This document shows, one piece after another, positions 60,597 to 64,000 of a stretch of DNA of 64,000 nucleotides (positions within the stretch are counted from its first letter, which is position 1; each line of letters opens with the position of its first letter). The stretch is from positions 2,294,001-2,358,000 of the forward strand of contig JAHQIY010000006.1 in assembly GCA_019054805.1 (NCBI GenBank). Reading direction: 5' to 3'. The stretch comes from Brachionus manjavacas (taxonomy: Eukaryota; Rotifera; Eurotatoria; Ploima; Brachionidae). The translations under genes and the position numbers were made by a program. A model generated the notes under the pieces. It did no database searches. It was not told the origin of the DNA and was given only the letters and a program-made list of their open reading frames with translations.

Positions 60597-63500
60597 ATGT
60601 CTGATGACACCAATGCCCAACAACTCGAATCGAATTATTACTATAATAATTTTCAAGAGTCTCAAGCAAATTTCAGAGGCCAAGCTAGCATGGACGACAA
60701 CTCAGTCGAAGTAAGTTTTTTGACCAAATATGCACAAAATCTAGAACACAGTTTTGTATTCACAAAATAAAAAGAAAATTTAGTTCAGAGTATACTAAAT
60801 ACTAAATTTTTAAACTAAAATTTGATTCATAAATACTTTTACTAGACATCAATCATTTTTAGATACTAAATTGGAAAGAATAGATTAATTTTAATTGAAA
60901 AAATAATTTTTAAAGAATTCTAAATTTGTTTGGGAAAAATTTGTTTTTTTTCTTCAATTAAAAATTCGATTTTTGATCGAATTTATACTTTTGATTTTAG
61001 GTTAAAATAAATAAACAGAAATCAAAAATTTTATTGAGAAAAAAAAAATACAAAATTAAAAAAAAATTGCCTTAATTGTTAATTCAGATCAGGAAGATAA
61101 CAAAAATCGTTTGTAGAACATTTAAAGAGATTTAATTGTATAATTTTTTTTAAATTTAAATTAATTAAAAAAAAGGCAATTTTTTGTATTAAATTTTTAT
61201 GTCAGACTATCTGACTTGTGCAACAGTCAAAAAACAAATAATTTTTAGAGTTTTTTCAAAGTCGAGGCATTTTACTCGACTTAATTTTGACTTTATGACT
61301 TTTTAACATAAATATCTCAAAAGTTTAAAAGCTCAGTTTCTTTTATATATATTAAATTTTTAGTTTTTTTTAGATGGAAATTTTGAAAATATTTAGGAAA
61401 TTAGAAACAGCATGTTTTATATTTTATATTATTTATTTTCAAGTTTTTAAAATAATAAAATTTTAATTTTTTTTAAATAATCGATTAATGCTAAGTTTGA
61501 CAAAAATCATTTTTTTAAATTTTCAAATCAATAATCTAGAAATTTCAACTTTAAATGTTATTTTTTAAAATTACAGATCAGAAACGTAGACATAAACTCG
61601 ATTTTTTAAATTATTTTTTTGAATTTAGTCTCATTTTTATTTTTATAATATCTTGTAGTGAAGATCAAGATCAAGATCATTTTTAAAGCTTTAAACGTTA
61701 TGCAAAACAAATATGATAATAAATTTAAAAAATGATTTGTTTAGGTCTAAATAAAAACTAAATGAGACGATTAAAAAATACAATTACAAAAACAAATTTG
61801 ACCAAAAATTTTATTGCAAAAGAATTAAAACATTTAAAGGAGTAGAAAAACTTTAAAAAATAGCTTAAAAAAAAGAATTTGACATGAGACTTTGCATTTT
61901 TACTAGAAAACGTAAAGAAAGCTTAATTTAAACAACACATTTTCTAACTTTACCTTTTCTCTTAGTAATTATTTTCACCTATTTTCTAAATATTCTTTTA
62001 GAATACTTGCGAGTATATAACAATCGATAGCCCTGAACCTCTTCAACAAGAATTATTTAATTATTCCTGTTTGGTATTTTTTTGATGACATTTTTATACA
62101 TTTTTAAAAAGCAAAATATTTTTTATCATAAAAACTGATTTTTTTAATTGTGTGGCAATGCTAATCCCATCTAGTTTATTACAAAAAGTATTTTTTCTGA
62201 AAGAGCATCTAATTCTACATAATAAAAATCAAAATCTTTTTTAATACTACCAATCTTTTCATGAATTACAGAGAGCCAAAGGCAACCAATTCTCAACACA
62301 ATTAATTAATTTTTTTACTTAACAAAGAACGATTTCCAGCTTGGATTGACATCTTCATCATCTCTATTGACTTCTTGGACTTCTACGGCATCATTTTCTT
62401 CCATTTTCGCAATTTAATTTTTTAAAAAGTTGAGCAGAGATGTCTTAAAAGTTTCATTATTATCTCTTTATTTTCTACATTCGTTTAGATGATATGTCCA
62501 AATAATTGTAATTATAAAGTAGCTAGGGTGATATCTTTAGTAATTGCAAATTATTGCAATTCATTAATATTAAACTTAAATAACTAAATTTTAGAAAATT
62601 ATTTGTTATTTGGAAAGTTTTTGTCTAAACTTTCAATTTTTCCATTAAATTTAGAAAAAATAATTTTAGTCAAAAATTTGAAATAGAAAATTTGATCAAT
62701 TATTCAAAATTTGTTCCTCCTAAAAATCATATTTAAAAACCTTTTTTTTAAAATCAAATAAACTTTATTAATAAAAATTGATAGAATTTTAAATATAATT
62801 TTGTTTTAATTTATAGACAATAGCCGAGGTATTCAAATGTTTTATTTGTATGGAAAAGTTGCGTAATGCTCGCCTGTGTCCCCATTGTTCAAAGTTGTGC
62901 TGTTTTGCCTGCATATCTCGCTGGTTGACCGAGCAAAGAAGTCAATGTCCACATTGTCGCGCTCCTCTGCAAATAAGCGAGCTTGTCAACTGCCGATGGG
63001 CCGAAGAAATAACTCAAAAACTGGACACATTGCAGCAATCTGGAAGTTTTACCTTGGCAAAGCGCTCAAATAGACACGACAACGATCAAAACTACGACTT
63101 GACAAGCTCATCCAACCAATCTTCCCTCTCTGATTTCAACCTTCGAAAAGACAACCGCTGCGACATCCACAAAGCTGAAAAGCTTAGTGTCTATTGTTTA
63201 ACATGTAAAAAGTCGATTTGTCACCAATGTGCCTTGTTCGGAGGTACGCATACGTCTCACCAATTTAAACCCATTGATGAAGTATACGAATTTCACAAAG
63301 AGCAAATACAGGAGCAGATAAATCTTTTGAAAAAACGCCATGCCGAGCTAATTGGCCTGGTTCAGGACGTCGAGCGCAATATTGAGAGTGTCCGTGGCGC
63401 CAAAGACGAACGCGTTCGCGAAATCCGAAACGCAGTCGAGCTAATGGTGGCCAGACTTGAAAACCAACTCAAAAACAAAATTCTAACTCTAATGAACCAG

Positions 63501-64000
63501 CGAAACAAGCTAAGCCAAGAAACAGAGTCAATGGAAACAATGATTATCGATGTGGAACGCGAGCTCAGAACAAAGACCAAAAGCGAACTTATATCCAAGC
63601 AATTGGAAATTGTACAAAAATGCCAATTGTTGACATCCAGAAAACCAATGATATCTCTTTTGTCCTCGAATTCGCTAAATGATTTTATCAGCGAAATAGT
63701 GCCACCATATGACTCGAGCACTTTTACCATTCACAATTTTAGTCAACTAAAACATCAAGCAGATCCAGTCTACTCGCCAGCATTGAATGTAAATGGACTT
63801 AGTTGGAGACTCAAGGTCTATCCGGACGGCAACGGAGTTGTCCGCGGAAATTATTTGTCTGTTTTTTTGGAACTTAGTGCCGGCCTCACTGAAACATCCA
63901 AATACGAGTACAGAGTCGAAATGATTCATCAGCAGAGCAAAGATTTGTCAAAGAGCATTGTGAGGGAGTTTGCCAGCGATTTCGAGGTTGGAGAATGCTG
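60597..64000 (+). CDS. TRIM37: TRIM37-like E3 ubiquitin ligase, 5' part (unit 2, cut by window end)
   Basis: Exon 1 is 60597-60710; exon 2 starts at 62817 and runs off the window inside the MATH domain. Unlike unit 1, the RING, B-box, coiled coil and the MATH start are in one uninterrupted frame: six A near 63332 and seven T near 63866 restore [15 protein letters not shown] and [11 protein letters not shown]. The N-terminus (38 residues before [16 protein letters not shown]) is longer than in human TRIM37, where the same EVFRCFIC block begins near residue 11. Confidence 0.9.
62315..62404 (-). CDS. Possible micro-ORF antisense in TRIM37 intron 1 (unit 2)
   Basis: Copy of 36394-36483, same 29 codons. 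Confidence 0.28.
   Translation of the reverse strand: MEENDAVEVQEVNRDDEDVNPSWKSFFVK

Larger units (their letters stand above)
40119..64000 (+). repeat. 25.9 kb direct repeat, unit 2 (cut by window end)
   Basis: This repeats the sequence from 14206 onwards in the same orientation for 23.9 kb, to the end of the window. The corresponding point in unit 1 is in TRIM37 exon 2. The join GATGTTTG|GTTTTTAAAG has no sign of a transposon end, only five shared T. Run lengths differ from unit 1 at scattered homopolymers in both directions. Confidence 0.95.

Noticed and set aside
1..64000. tRNA, rRNA, CRISPR or bacterial operon signals.
   Set aside because: None were seen on either strand by eye. The introns and gene families are eukaryotic. 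A covariance-model search would be needed to exclude a diverged small RNA.

Overview
The window is AT-rich animal nuclear DNA. Its genes have GT..AG introns, mostly 45-62 bp, and encode animal proteins (TRIM37, macroH2A, a SAMHD1-like dNTPase). It also holds decayed non-LTR retrotransposons, MULE and mariner relics and short TA-flanked inverted-repeat elements. Short introns, low GC and this repertoire would suit a compact invertebrate genome such as a monogonont rotifer; the species is an inference.

Layout. 1-4 kb: two intronless, head-to-head paralogues of the poxvirus/giant-virus VP39 family of mRNA cap 2'-O-methyltransferases. 4.3-9.5 kb: a graveyard of nested transposon relics. 11.5-13.4 kb: a nine-exon SAMHD1-like gene on the minus strand. 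14.2-40.1 kb: a 25.9 kb unit carrying a NO VEIN-like gene (GHKL ATPase plus NOV C-terminal domain, about 2,320 aa, minus strand), a macroH2A gene (minus), a small Cys-tailed protein (plus) and TRIM37 (plus). 40.1-64.0 kb: the same unit again in direct orientation, cut by the window end inside TRIM37.

The two units are nearly identical. Almost every difference I found is the length of a homopolymer run. Frameshifts in one copy are intact in the other, and after correcting each copy from the other the NO VEIN-like exon 1 comes to the same length (5,272 bp). This is the signature of long-read homopolymer deletions. So the duplication is either a false assembly duplication or an extremely recent tandem duplication, and the broken frames should not be read as pseudogenes.

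The genes do not form an operon-like pathway. The points of most biological interest are the VP39-like pair (one member keeps the K-D-K-E catalytic tetrad, the other has lost its first lysine), the NO VEIN-like ATPase, a possible in-frame N-terminal extension of macroH2A, and an undescribed 59-residue Cys-tailed protein. Several families here (VP39-like, SAMHD1, TRIM) have links to viruses or antiviral defence elsewhere, but the sequence does not show that they act together.
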